Source: JAHHTP01 sp964587555 (GTDB lineage Bacteria > Bacillota > Clostridia > Oscillospirales > Ruminococcaceae). From it: a stretch of DNA of 48,115 bases. The notes under the pieces are model-generated. The model saw only the letters and a program-made list of their open reading frames with translations, searched no databases and was not told where the DNA came from. This document shows, piece after piece, positions 16,372 through 25,181 of this stretch; positions within the stretch are counted from its first letter, which is position 1; each line of letters opens with the position of its first letter. The position numbers and the translations under genes are program-made. The stretch spans positions 1 through 48,115 of the forward strand of contig CAZPLR010000011.1 of NCBI GenBank assembly GCA_964587555.1, written 5' to 3'.

Positions 16372-16492
16372 AATCTGAGACAAAAATACTTTTTCATAAG
16401 CTCTTTTTCCGCCCAAACGCTCCGAATCCGGTCCTTGACTTATCTGAATCATGTCCAATATGTAAATTATGGAATTTAAGCCGTCCGTACTA

Positions 16493-16521
16493 TTGACAAA
16501 GAAATCGAAATCTGTTATAAT
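16493..16521 (+). promoter_or_regulatory. Consensus promoter of lipoprotein gene
   Basis: A perfect TTGACA and TATAAT with a 17-nt spacer, about 128 nt before the lipoprotein start codon. It should be strong. Confidence 0.92.
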
Positions 16522-16649
16522 GAAAATGAAATAAATAATCGGGGGGTAATGCCAATGTTTTATAAATCATGAGCATATTTCGGCGAGAATCACGCGATAA
16601 ACCATCATATATAAATCAAGAATTATCGTAAAGAATGGGAGGCACTACT

Positions 16650-17348
16650 ATGAAAAAACTGCTTGCAGCTATTTTGGCGATAGTTATGACCCTGTCTTTT
16701 ACCGCCTGCAACAAAAAATCCGATTCGGACATTGAAACGCTGAAAAGTGTCTGGGGAAAAACTCCGGAGGAAGCGGCCGCAATGTACGGAAAAACGCTTG
16801 ACGACGCGGAATTTCACGACGGGAGTCAGCCGTACTACGAGCTGACCGGCGTCAGCTTCGGCGATAAGACTGCGAAGGTCCTGCTTTATGTGGGCAGCAA
16901 TGAAAACCAAAACGGCACTCTGGACTACGGCATAGAATCGGCGGAGTATTTCATCGAAAACGCGGTTAAGAGCGATGTCGTCGAAATGCTGAAAGCCGAC
17001 GCAGACTATGTCGAGTCGCTTTCGGGGTACTACGACGCAAAGCATTACAGCGACGAAGAATGGGAATGGATTGAGAGATACACCATGTTCCGTCAAAACG
17101 AGGACGCCGTACAGGGGATGACGTTAACCTCAACCAACCCCGTTACTCTCTTGGCGCAGGAGGATTCCGCTGTCATCAGAGCCCAGATTCGTGCGGAGCT
17201 TCCGCAGGATGACGGCACAACAACCACCCGCGTCTACTTTAACGGCACGCTCCCGGCTATGCTCGCCCACAAAGAAGAGGTGGAACAGCTCTATCCGGAC
17301 GGCTGGGAAGAAACCGTCAAAGCCTATTGGGAAGAACAGAACCGGTAA
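16650..17348 (+). CDS. Putative lipoprotein of unknown function
   Basis: A 232-residue secreted lipoprotein. The N-terminus MKKLLAAILAIVMTLSFTAC is a type II signal peptide with lipobox SFTAC, so Cys20 would be lipidated and the protein held on the outer membrane face. The mature part is acidic and mixed alpha/beta (GKTPEEAAAMYGKTLDDAEF, then a strand-rich section and a C-terminal amphipathic region). I do not recognise a named domain. The start is the ATG with GGGAGG 8 nt upstream; one in frame 15 nt earlier lies within that site. A consensus promoter and a strong terminator make this a single-gene unit that is probably well expressed. Confidence 0.85.
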   Translation: MKKLLAAILAIVMTLSFTACNKKSDSDIETLKSVWGKTPEEAAAMYGKTLDDAEFHDGSQPYYELTGVSFGDKTAKVLLYVGSNENQNGTLDYGIESAEYFIENAVKSDVVEMLKADADYVESLSGYYDAKHYSDEEWEWIERYTMFRQNEDAVQGMTLTSTNPVTLLAQEDSAVIRAQIRAELPQDDGTTTTRVYFNGTLPAMLAHKEEVEQLYPDGWEETVKAYWEEQNR

Positions 17349-17362
17349 TCCATAAACAATGC

Positions 17363-17397
17363 AAAATCCCTTTCCCGTTTTGGGAAAGGGATTTTTT
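17363..17397. terminator. Bidirectional terminator between lipoprotein gene and gdhA
   Basis: A 14-bp hairpin aaaatccctttccc/gggaaagggatttt with a 5-nt loop between the two convergent genes. The plus-strand T-run is TTTTTT. Confidence 0.9.
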
Positions 17398-17413
17398 GCG
17401 ATAAAGCCTAATC

Positions 17414-18766
17414 TTAGTATGCAACGCCCTGTGCTAACATCGCGTCCGCAACCTTTAAGAAGCCCGCGATATTCGCGCCGGCAACCAAGTTGCCCGGCAT
17501 ACCGTATTCCACCGAAGCATCATACGCCGCGTGGAAGATGTTTTTCATGATGCCCTCCAGCTTCTGATCAACCTCATCGAAAGACCAGCTGTAGCGCATG
17601 GAGTTCTGGGACATTTCCAGACCGGAGGTGGCGACGCCGCCCGCGTTGGAAGCCTTACCCGGCGAATACATTACGCCGTTTTTCTGGAAAACGTGGATCG
17701 CTTCCGGTGTGCAAGGCATATTCGCGCCCTCGGATACCGCGATCACGCCGTTGTCAACCAGCGTCTGCGCTTCCTCGCCGTTTAATTCGTTTTGGGTCGC
17801 GCACGGCAGCGCGATATCGCATTTAACGCTCCAAATGCCGCGGCAGCCCTCGGTGTAAACAGAACCCGGAACACGGTCAGCATACTCCTTAATCCTTCCG
17901 CGCTCGACCTCTTTGATCTGCTTAACCACATCGAGGTTGACGCCGTTCGGATCGTAGATGTAGCCGTTGGAATCGGAGAGCGCAACAACCTTGCCGCCGA
18001 AGGAGGCTGCCTTTTCAGCCGCGTAAATCGCGACGTTGCCGGAGCCGGAGATAACCACCGTCTTGCCCTCGAAGCTTTCATTCTTCATGCAGGCCATCAT
18101 CTCTTTTGCAAAATAGCATACGCCGTAGCCGGTTGCCTCGGTTCTCACCAGCGATCCGCCCCAGTTTAAGCCCTTGCCGGTTAAAACGCCGGTAAACTCG
18201 TTGCGCAGACGCTTATACTGGCCAAACATAAAGCCGATTTCACGCCCGCCAACGCCGATATCGCCCGCCGGCACGTCGGTGTCAGCGCCGATGTGCTTGG
18301 AAAGCTCGGTCATAAAGCTCTGGCAGAAGCGCATGATCTCGCCGTCGGATTTGCCCTTCGGGTCAAAGTCAGAGCCGCCCTTGCCGCCGCCCATCGGAAG
18401 CGTTGTCAGCGAGTTTTTGAAAATCTGCTCAAAGCCTAAAAATTTGATGATTGAAGCGTTGACCGAAGGATGCAGACGCAAGCCGCCCTTGTACGGACCG
18501 ATCGCAGAGTTAAACTGTACGCGGAAGCCGCGGTTGACCTGCACGTTGCCGTTGTCATCCACCCAAGAAACACGGAACTGAATGAAGCGCTCCGGCTCTA
18601 CAATACGCCCAATGATGTTCGCCTTGACGATATCCTCTCTTTTCTCCACAACCGGTTCCAAGGACTCCAATACCTCATAGACCGCCTGTAAAAATTCCGG
18701 TTCATTCGGATTGCGTTTGCAAACGCCGTCATACACGTTCTGCAAATACTCGTTTTGAAATGCCAT
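17414..18766 (-). CDS. gdhA: Glutamate dehydrogenase (hexameric, NADP type)
   Basis: A 450-residue cytosolic enzyme interconverting 2-oxoglutarate plus ammonium and glutamate. The substrate lysine is in GPYKGGLRLHPS (K93) and the catalytic lysine in PMGGGKGGSDFDP (K129, equivalent to E. coli K128). The Rossmann domain carries VVISGSGNVAIYAAEKA near residue 235. Length matches the class I hexameric enzymes of about 450 residues. The start has GGAGGAG 6 nt upstream; the frame stays open further upstream without similarity. It is a single-gene unit and the likely main ammonium assimilation or glutamate fermentation enzyme. Cofactor choice (NADPH or NADH) cannot be settled by eye. Confidence 0.96.
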   Translation of the reverse strand: MAFQNEYLQNVYDGVCKRNPNEPEFLQAVYEVLESLEPVVEKREDIVKANIIGRIVEPERFIQFRVSWVDDNGNVQVNRGFRVQFNSAIGPYKGGLRLHPSVNASIIKFLGFEQIFKNSLTTLPMGGGKGGSDFDPKGKSDGEIMRFCQSFMTELSKHIGADTDVPAGDIGVGGREIGFMFGQYKRLRNEFTGVLTGKGLNWGGSLVRTEATGYGVCYFAKEMMACMKNESFEGKTVVISGSGNVAIYAAEKAASFGGKVVALSDSNGYIYDPNGVNLDVVKQIKEVERGRIKEYADRVPGSVYTEGCRGIWSVKCDIALPCATQNELNGEEAQTLVDNGVIAVSEGANMPCTPEAIHVFQKNGVMYSPGKASNAGGVATSGLEMSQNSMRYSWSFDEVDQKLEGIMKNIFHAAYDASVEYGMPGNLVAGANIAGFLKVADAMLAQGVAY

Positions 18767-19336
18767 GATAACTCCTCCGTTAGCCTGCCCGAAAGCAGGA
18801 AGATTTTTCGCACGACGTGGGAAAGCAGGCTCGCACACGCTTCTCATGATGTGAATTTTGCAAAGGAACAATCCTGCGCCGCATCACTCCTACTTTGCAG
18901 AATAAAACGTTTTTTTGAAAATCCAACACATTTATCAAAAAAACAAGATCTTTTTGCGATGATCTTATTTTTTATATGAATTGCATCCGCCTTTTTCCTT
19001 CAAATCCGAAAGCTGCCGCTATCGCCGACGCCGTGCGTTTCGTACTCTTGCATTGTACCACTTTTCAAGGGAAAACGCAAGTGCATTTTTAAATTTTTCT
19101 GCAATTTTAAAAACAAGATCCTGCATATTCGGCGAAAAAGCCTTCCAAAGCCGCCGGAATACGGGGGACGAAGCCGCAATTCAGCAAAAAAAGACAAGAA
19201 AAAAGGTGTCATAGCCCTTTTCCTCCATTGAAATTTTTTTCGCTTCGCGATATAATAAAAGCAGTAAGAACGGCGGTGCAGAATACGTCTGCAAAAGCGT
19301 GTCTTATCGCGCCGCGACATTCAAGGAGGTTTTTTC
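18767..19336. other. 570-bp AT-rich divergent intergenic region
   Basis: The gdhA leader side shows a short hairpin (cctgc/gcagg) near the ribosome site and a weak minus-strand TTGGAT-N16-TATTCT near 18899. The antiporter promoter is at 19228-19256. Open frames here lack ribosome sites and family features, so I annotate no gene. Confidence 0.5.
19228..19256 (+). promoter_or_regulatory. Promoter of cation/proton antiporter gene
   Basis: TTGAAA and TATAAT with a 17-nt spacer, about 80 nt upstream of the antiporter start. Confidence 0.8.
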
Positions 19337-20659
19337 ATGACATATGAGTACTTGCTGGACATAGCGCTTATCTTAATCAGCACCAAGCTTTTGGGGCTGT
19401 TAACCAAAAAGCTGCATATGCCGCAGGTGGTCGGCGCTTTAATCGCAGGGCTGCTGCTCGGGCCGTCGGTCTTCCATCTTATCGAAGAAACGGACCTGCT
19501 CACACAGCTTTCCGAGATCGGCGTTATCATCATCATGTTCACAGCCGGTCTGGAAACCGACATCAAGGAGCTGAAGCATGCCGGAAAATCCGGATTCATC
19601 ATCGCGATGTGCGGCGTTTTGGTGCCGCTTGCGCTCGGCTTTGTGCTTGCCTACACGCTTTTGGATCACAGTGATCCGCAGGCGGTTCTCAAGAGCGTTT
19701 TCATTGGTATTATTCTGACCGCGACCTCGGTTTCGATTACCGTTTCCACCCTAAAAGAGCTTGGAAAATTAAACACCCATGTCGGCTCGAGCATCTTGGC
19801 GGCGGCATTGATCGATGACGTACTCGGCATCATCGCGTTGACTATCGTGACAAGCTTCGCCGATTCGGGCACCTCCGCAAGCGCCATCTGGATCGTGCTT
19901 TTAAAGGTCGCGCTGTTTTGTGTTTTTACTGTGGCGTTCGGCTACGGCGCCTACCGATTTTTCTGCTGGCTGGAAAAGCGCTCGTCAAGCGATCTGCACC
20001 GCTACTCAATCTTGGCGTTCGTCTTATGCCTGCTCATGTCCTTCCTGGCGGAGTATTTCTTCGGTGTGGCGGACATCACCGGCGCATTTGCCGCAGGAGT
20101 CGCGCTTTCGAATACGCCGAAGGCAAAATATATTACCACCAAATTCGACACCATTTCCTACCTTTTCTTTTCGCCGATCTTCTTTGCCAATATCGGCTTA
20201 AAAGTGCAGATCTCCGGCTTTACCGGAAAGATCGTGCTGTTTTCGGTGCTTTTGGTAATCGTCGCCATCGGCGCAAAGATTATCGGCTGCGGTTTGGGTG
20301 CAAAAGCAGTCGGGTTCCAAGGAATGGAGTGCTTGCAGATCGGCTGCGGCATGGCTTGCCGCGGTGAAGTTGCGCTGATTGTCGCAAACAAGGGCGCGGC
20401 GATGGGAATCATGCCGGATAACCTGATGGCTCCTGTCGTTATTATGGTCGTCTGCTGCGCGGTGTTCACGCCGATTCTGCTGAAACTTTGCTTCCGTGGA
20501 AAGAACGCCAACGTTCATCTCACCGAATCCGCGCTGGTCGAGGGCTATCAGCAGAAGGAAATGCTCGATTACGCGCAGGACGCGCTGCTTAATATCGAGG
20601 CGCAGCGCCGTAAACGCGATCGTGAAAAGGAGAAGCAGGAAAAAGAAAAGAACAAGTAG
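19337..20659 (+). CDS. CPA2-family cation:proton antiporter
   Basis: A 440-residue integral membrane protein that exchanges Na+ or K+ for protons. It has about 12-13 hydrophobic segments to residue 390. The paired aspartates at D160-D161 (AALIDDVLGII) match the ion-binding site of electrogenic CPA2 antiporters such as NapA. VVGALIAGLLLGPSV near residue 31 and MFTAGLETD near 67 are family hallmarks. A charged, coiled-coil-like tail of about 40 residues (rich in Lys, Arg and Glu) follows the membrane part. There is no TrkA-N domain, so it is not a full KefB/KefC. AAGGAGG lies before the start. The next gene begins 38 nt later and could be co-transcribed. Confidence 0.9.
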   Translation: MTYEYLLDIALILISTKLLGLLTKKLHMPQVVGALIAGLLLGPSVFHLIEETDLLTQLSEIGVIIIMFTAGLETDIKELKHAGKSGFIIAMCGVLVPLALGFVLAYTLLDHSDPQAVLKSVFIGIILTATSVSITVSTLKELGKLNTHVGSSILAAALIDDVLGIIALTIVTSFADSGTSASAIWIVLLKVALFCVFTVAFGYGAYRFFCWLEKRSSSDLHRYSILAFVLCLLMSFLAEYFFGVADITGAFAAGVALSNTPKAKYITTKFDTISYLFFSPIFFANIGLKVQISGFTGKIVLFSVLLVIVAIGAKIIGCGLGAKAVGFQGMECLQIGCGMACRGEVALIVANKGAAMGIMPDNLMAPVVIMVVCCAVFTPILLKLCFRGKNANVHLTESALVEGYQQKEMLDYAQDALLNIEAQRRKRDREKEKQEKEKNK

Positions 20660-20697
20660 CTTTTATCCGTACTTTTCCATATGAAAGGGGTATACCT

Positions 20698-22677
20698 ATG
20701 TCCAGAACAGCACAGAAAACGCGGTATTTATCCTACCATACCTATCGAGATAAGCTGAAGGGCTGCTTTATTGGCAAAGCGGTCGGCGGCACGCTCGGTA
20801 TGCCGTACGAGGGGCAGGTTGGTATCCGCTCAGTGGATTATTATGATCCGGCTCCAACCGGCATGACTGCAAACGATGACCTTGACCTACAGGTCGTCGC
20901 GCTCTCGGTGATCCGTGAAAAAGGGCTTCCGATCAACCGCAGGGACTTGGCAGACGGCTGGCTGAACCATGTGCGCTCCGAGTGGGACGAATACGCCGCC
21001 TGTTTAAAAAACCTCAGACAGCATGTCTTTCCACCGCTTTCCGGCAGCTTTGACAACAAATTCACCGCCGGTATGGGCGCTGCGATCCGCACCGAGCTAT
21101 GGGCTGGGCTTGCGCCGGGTGATCCGGCGCTTGCAGTACGCCTTGCCAAGGAGGACGCTTGCATCGATCACACCGCGGACGGGCTTGACGCCGCGATGTT
21201 TTTAGCGGCAGTCGAAAGCGAGGCTTTTTTCTGCGCCGATCCGCAGCAGCTCATTCAAACCGGACTTTCGTTCTTATCGCACAAAAGCCGTCTTGCCGGC
21301 GCATTGCGCTATACGGCGGGGCTTTGCATGCAGCAGATGGAAGAGCCGTTCGCGATCCGCGAAAAGGTTTTATCCCGCTACTATGTCCAAAACTGGACCG
21401 ATGTGACGATCAATCTCTGCTTTATTCTGATCGCATGGCTCTGCGGCAAAGGGGATATCTCCCGCTGCTTATGCTTGGCGGCGGAGCTGGGGCATGACAC
21501 TGACTGCACCTGTGCTACCTTGGGCTCGATCTTGGGAATTATCCAGCCGTTCGGCTTTGAGAAGCGCTGGACCGATCCAATTGGGGAAAGCCTGGTGCTC
21601 TCCGCTAACATCGCAAATATGCACGAGCCGACCAGCATCCAAGCTTTCTGCCTCCAGATTGCGGAGCTTTGCACCGACGTTCTGCAATACTATCATTCCG
21701 CAGTTATTTTAGACGGCGCGCCGTTTTTTACCCAGCGTACCGCCGGTGCGTTTATGGCTGACGAGGCGGATCTCCCTCCGGTCGACGTCAAGGAAACACA
21801 CACAAGCCTGCTCGCAGTCCGTCCGTTTGTCGTTTCGCTGCAATATCCAAAGCAGATCGCGTTAAAACCGGGCGAAACCGGCGTTTATACCCTGACTGCC
21901 GTTGACCCGACCCATAAGCTTACCAAATGCGGGCTGCAAATATCCGGCTGCGATTCGCTGATTATCCATCCGCGCTGCGCTGTACTCGCCTTTGACGAAC
22001 ACCACGCTGCGGCTGTGCAGATCACGCTCACGCTTGAACAGAATCGTCCGCGCCGCGCCGCGCAGTTCCCGCTGTATCTTCAATTTGAGGTAAACGGGCT
22101 GCGGTATAACTGTACGGCGGGCATTTTGACCGGCTATGCGTTTTTACGGACGTCATCGGCAAATACCCAAACGCCTCCGGAAAGCTGCCCGGCGCTTTCC
22201 GCGTTCCGCGGCGCTGAGATCGATTTCTCCGCCGCGCACTACCGCACCGTTCCGGAGGGCGCGTATCTTTACACCGTTGAATTCCGACATCCGATCCCGG
22301 TCGCAGACGCACTGCTCACCGTTACCGGAACGCGCGCGATGGCGGCGTGGATCGACGATACGCTGGTGTTAAGTCACGACAGCAACGAATACGTCCCGAC
22401 GTTTCATCGTTCCAGCAACGTTGCCTTGGTATCCTTGGATGCAAACTGGCACCGTCTGACCATCTGGGTCGGCGCGGCGACTGAGCCAGAAGAGCCGGGC
22501 GAGGACGAAATGAAGCGGATCAGCAGCCTTTCTCTGCGGGCGCAGCGCCGGCTGTATGACCGGAGAAATCTCTCCGACACAGCAAAAGGCGAGTGCTTAG
22601 CAGCATTTTCCAGTAAACGTGGGCTTTCCTATCTACAGGAGATGGAGTGGCGTCTTCCTACGGCAGAGAACCCATGA
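20698..22677 (+). CDS. ADP-ribosylglycohydrolase-fold protein with C-terminal beta domain
   Basis: A 659-residue protein. Residues about 15-330 have the ADP-ribosylglycohydrolase (ARH/DraG) fold: KLKGCFIGKAVGGTLGMPYEG at the start, the metal-site NDDLD at 59-63 in place of the usual TDDT, and GHDTDCTCATLGSILG at 265-280 in place of GGDTD. Residues about 370-650 look like one or two beta-sandwich domains, as in carbohydrate-active enzymes. There is no signal peptide. AAAGGGG precedes the ATG. A GH20-like gene follows after 27 nt on the same strand, so I infer that the substrate is a glycan or glycoside rather than an ADP-ribosylated protein. The fold is well supported; the reaction is unknown. 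Confidence 0.82.
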   Translation: MSRTAQKTRYLSYHTYRDKLKGCFIGKAVGGTLGMPYEGQVGIRSVDYYDPAPTGMTANDDLDLQVVALSVIREKGLPINRRDLADGWLNHVRSEWDEYAACLKNLRQHVFPPLSGSFDNKFTAGMGAAIRTELWAGLAPGDPALAVRLAKEDACIDHTADGLDAAMFLAAVESEAFFCADPQQLIQTGLSFLSHKSRLAGALRYTAGLCMQQMEEPFAIREKVLSRYYVQNWTDVTINLCFILIAWLCGKGDISRCLCLAAELGHDTDCTCATLGSILGIIQPFGFEKRWTDPIGESLVLSANIANMHEPTSIQAFCLQIAELCTDVLQYYHSAVILDGAPFFTQRTAGAFMADEADLPPVDVKETHTSLLAVRPFVVSLQYPKQIALKPGETGVYTLTAVDPTHKLTKCGLQISGCDSLIIHPRCAVLAFDEHHAAAVQITLTLEQNRPRRAAQFPLYLQFEVNGLRYNCTAGILTGYAFLRTSSANTQTPPESCPALSAFRGAEIDFSAAHYRTVPEGAYLYTVEFRHPIPVADALLTVTGTRAMAAWIDDTLVLSHDSNEYVPTFHRSSNVALVSLDANWHRLTIWVGAATEPEEPGEDEMKRISSLSLRAQRRLYDRRNLSDTAKGECLAAFSSKRGLSYLQEMEWRLPTAENP

Positions 22678-22704
22678 AATAAATACAAAGCGAGGAAATT
22701 TATT

Positions 22705-23775
22705 ATGAGCTTTAATCGCGAAATCCCAATGATCGGGTTCCACACTCGCATTGGCACACACGACGGCGCAAACGCCATCATCCGTTTGATCGAGGAGGGG
22801 TTTGCCCCGATGGGGATCAACACGCTGATTTTGGAATTCAATCCGGGCTATCACTATGAGTGCTTCCCAGAATACTCCAACGGCGAATTCGACAAAGCCG
22901 ACGCGCTGCGGGTTAAAGAAGCCTGTAAAAAGCACGGCATCCGTCCAGTTCCGCTGTTCCAGTGCCTTTCCCATCAGTCCAATTTCGGCGGAAAACCGTG
23001 GCCGCTCTACAAAGCGCATCCGGAATTCATGGAAACGCCGCAGATTCCAGATGACGCAACTTGGCCTGATATCTATTGCCAGCACTGGTGCGCCTCCAAC
23101 GACGGCATCTACGACTACGTCTTCCCGATGATCGACGAGCTGATCGATGTATTTGAAGCGGAAGCGGTTCATATCGGCCTAGATGAGGTATTCGACATCG
23201 GCGAGGAGTGCTGCCCGCGCTGCAGGGGGAAGGACAAGGCGCAGCTTTATGCGCGCACCGTCAAGATCCTGCACGATCACCTAACGGAAAAGGGCGTTGA
23301 CACGATGATCTGGGGCGACAGGTTGCTTGACTGCAAAAAGCTTGGCTACCAGATGTGGGAGGCAGACCGCTTCGGTATCTACAGAGCGTACGATCTGCCG
23401 GAAATTACCCGCGATCTGATTATCTGCGACTGGCATTACGACATGCACTCGCACGGCTATCCTTCCATCGAGCAGTTCATGAAGGGCGGCTTTTTCACCG
23501 TACCGTCGCTTGGCGCCTCCCTTGATCAGTGCAAGCATTTCTGGGGCTTCTGCTTAGAGGATCTCTACATGGGACGCAAGGAGCATTGGGCCGGAAAGCT
23601 CGGCGGCGTTTTATTCACCCATTGGTCTGCAATGAACAGCGAGAACGCGGATGAGATGCTCCGCGCCATCCGCGGCGAGGAGATTATTTCAAAGGACGCT
23701 TGGGGCAGCGCGGCTGTCGGCAAGGTCATCCATGATATGTGCCCGAATGCCAAAAACTTCAAAAAGGTTTATTAA
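22705..23775 (+). CDS. GH20-like glycoside hydrolase (hexosaminidase-type barrel)
   Basis: A 356-residue TIM-barrel protein without signal peptide. HIGLDEV at residues 156-162 has the Asp-Glu pair (D160-E161) of GH20 beta-N-acetylhexosaminidases, where Glu is the acid/base and Asp positions the substrate N-acetyl group. GINTLILEFNPGYHYECFPE and KEACKKHGIRPVPLFQCLSH are the early strands, and later Trp residues (MIWGDRLLD, THWSAMN) fit the sugar pocket. A CCx2C cluster at 169-173 follows the active site. It lacks the N-terminal GH20b domain of classic enzymes and is shorter. GAGGAAA precedes the ATG. It is probably co-transcribed with the ADPRH-fold gene and may act on the same intracellular glycan. 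Confidence 0.8.
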   Translation: MSFNREIPMIGFHTRIGTHDGANAIIRLIEEGFAPMGINTLILEFNPGYHYECFPEYSNGEFDKADALRVKEACKKHGIRPVPLFQCLSHQSNFGGKPWPLYKAHPEFMETPQIPDDATWPDIYCQHWCASNDGIYDYVFPMIDELIDVFEAEAVHIGLDEVFDIGEECCPRCRGKDKAQLYARTVKILHDHLTEKGVDTMIWGDRLLDCKKLGYQMWEADRFGIYRAYDLPEITRDLIICDWHYDMHSHGYPSIEQFMKGGFFTVPSLGASLDQCKHFWGFCLEDLYMGRKEHWAGKLGGVLFTHWSAMNSENADEMLRAIRGEEIISKDAWGSAAVGKVIHDMCPNAKNFKKVY

Positions 23776-23784
23776 TCCAAAAAA

Positions 23785-23818
23785 CACACGGGGAGGCTTA
23801 AGCCTCCCCGTTTTATTC
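23785..23818. terminator. Bidirectional palindromic terminator
   Basis: A perfect 11+11 palindrome cggggaggctt/aagcctccccg between the convergent GH20-like and GHL10 genes, with A-rich left and TTTTATT right flanks. It overlaps the last codons of the minus-strand gene. Confidence 0.85.
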
Positions 23819-25120
23819 CTGCAAAAACGCCGCAAGCGCTTCCTTTTCATCCTCCGCCGAGTCCTTTGCGTTATAGATGCTGCAATACCGAAACAATGAA
23901 AATCCGCTGATTCCCTCTTCCTCCAGATATGCCGCCTGCCGCTTGATCATATCGCCGGTTTCCTGCCATTCCAAAGCTCCGCTCCCGGCGTTGCTGTCCT
24001 CTTCCCCACATTTATAAAACGCCAGCCCAATCGAAAGCTTTGCGTCTGTCCCAATCAGTTCCTTCCAGCGCGTTACCATCTTGGCAAAATCCGCCGTATC
24101 ATGCGAAAAGCCGTAATAGACCTGCGGGATTAGTTCATCAACGACGCCATCCTCACACCACTTCTTCAGGCTCGTGTAAAGCCGCTGATCCGACGCCGGA
24201 TTCAGCGCGTCATCGATCACTCCCTGCGGACTGATCGTAAGAACCAGCGCGTCGTTTACACTCTGTATCGTTTTCTTCGCCTGCCGCATAAAAGCGTCCA
24301 GCGCTTCCCGCGCATCCGCCTCTCCATAACCAAAGCCCTCCGGCGATACGCCGGAATAAAAATAGTCGTCAAACTGTATGCCGCTCAGCTCATACCGCCT
24401 GCACAGCTCCTTCAGCCCATTGCAAATAAGCGCACGCGCCTTTTTATTCGCCGGATTAAGCCAGTAAATGCCGTTTTGATCGGGGCGCATGATCTCCTCC
24501 TGCTGCGCGTCGCGGTAAAGCTTTCCGAGCGGAAAATCCTTCGAAAGCCTTTTGAGATAGCTCTCGGTCGTCAGCCGAAACGGATTCACCCAGCCCTCGA
24601 CTGAAAGATCATAGGCCTTCGCCGCTTTGATAAACAGCGCAAGCGGATCATAATCCGGCGAAACGCCGTAGTCTAATAGATACCGGCTCCACGGATAGTA
24701 GCTCGACGGATAAAACGCATCCCCAAAGGCGCGCAGCTGTAAAATAATGGTGTTCAGCCCCAAAGCAGCGCAATTCGCCGCAATCTGATCCACCGCCTGC
24801 ACCAGCTCAGCCTCCGTTTTTTGCGATAACAGCGCCTGCCAGTCCAGATAGGAAAACCAGACGGCGCGCCGCTCAAAGCTCCTTGCCTGCGCGGAAAGAA
24901 ACGGATTGCCGTCAAGCGTCTTTCCTGTCACCCGCTCATAAACGGCAGTAAAACCGCTCTGCGGCGCTGTGAGCAGCGCCTCGCCGTCAGTCGGAAACTG
25001 CCCGGACTCCCCTCGCTCTGCAAGTGCTTTTCCCGCAAAAAGCAAACAAAATACGACCGCGGCCGTAAGGACCGCAGCCGTTATTTTTTTCTCTATTCTC
25101 CGCCGTCTTAAGCCCTTCAT
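23813..25120 (-). CDS. GHL10-type putative glycoside hydrolase, exported
   Basis: A 435-residue protein with a basic N-terminus and one hydrophobic signal or anchor segment (residues 14-33, AAVLTAAVVFCLLFAGKALA). The rest is a TIM barrel of the GHL10/DUF187 type. RAVWFSYLDWQALL begins the barrel, GLNTIILQLRAFGDAFYPS and LSVEGWVNPFRL are family strands, and YELSGIQFDDYFY carries the acidic pair expected in the active site. Its substrate is not known; relatives have been linked to peptidoglycan-like or surface glycans. The ribosome site is AGCAGG 9 nt before the ATG. A TATAAT at 25143-25148 may be its -10. It is convergent with the GH20-like gene. Confidence 0.85.
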   Translation of the reverse strand: MKGLRRRRIEKKITAAVLTAAVVFCLLFAGKALAERGESGQFPTDGEALLTAPQSGFTAVYERVTGKTLDGNPFLSAQARSFERRAVWFSYLDWQALLSQKTEAELVQAVDQIAANCAALGLNTIILQLRAFGDAFYPSSYYPWSRYLLDYGVSPDYDPLALFIKAAKAYDLSVEGWVNPFRLTTESYLKRLSKDFPLGKLYRDAQQEEIMRPDQNGIYWLNPANKKARALICNGLKELCRRYELSGIQFDDYFYSGVSPEGFGYGEADAREALDAFMRQAKKTIQSVNDALVLTISPQGVIDDALNPASDQRLYTSLKKWCEDGVVDELIPQVYYGFSHDTADFAKMVTRWKELIGTDAKLSIGLAFYKCGEEDSNAGSGALEWQETGDMIKRQAAYLEEEGISGFSLFRYCSIYNAKDSAEDEKEALAAFLQE

Positions 25121-25181
25121 CCTGCCAAACCTGCTTTCTATCCATTATAGTACAGGTTATGCGGTTTTGATTGGGTTTAGA

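Larger units (their letters stand above)
16202..16649. other. 448-bp intergenic region with divergent promoters
   Basis: The region lies between the divergent 187-residue gene and the lipoprotein gene. It is AT-rich. It contains repeat copy 2 with a minus-strand promoter (16339-16367), a plus-strand consensus promoter (16493-16521), and a tiny frame MFYKS-stop (16555-16572) in the lipoprotein leader. No other gene is supported. Confidence 0.6.

Noticed and set aside
18767..18871. 35-codon extension of gdhA
   Set aside because: GdhA similarity begins at MAFQNEYLQN, and GGAGGAG directly precedes that ATG.
19000..19320. 106-codon minus-strand frame between gdhA and the antiporter
   Set aside because: It is very Arg-rich, has no ribosome site or recognisable domain, and overlaps the antiporter promoter.
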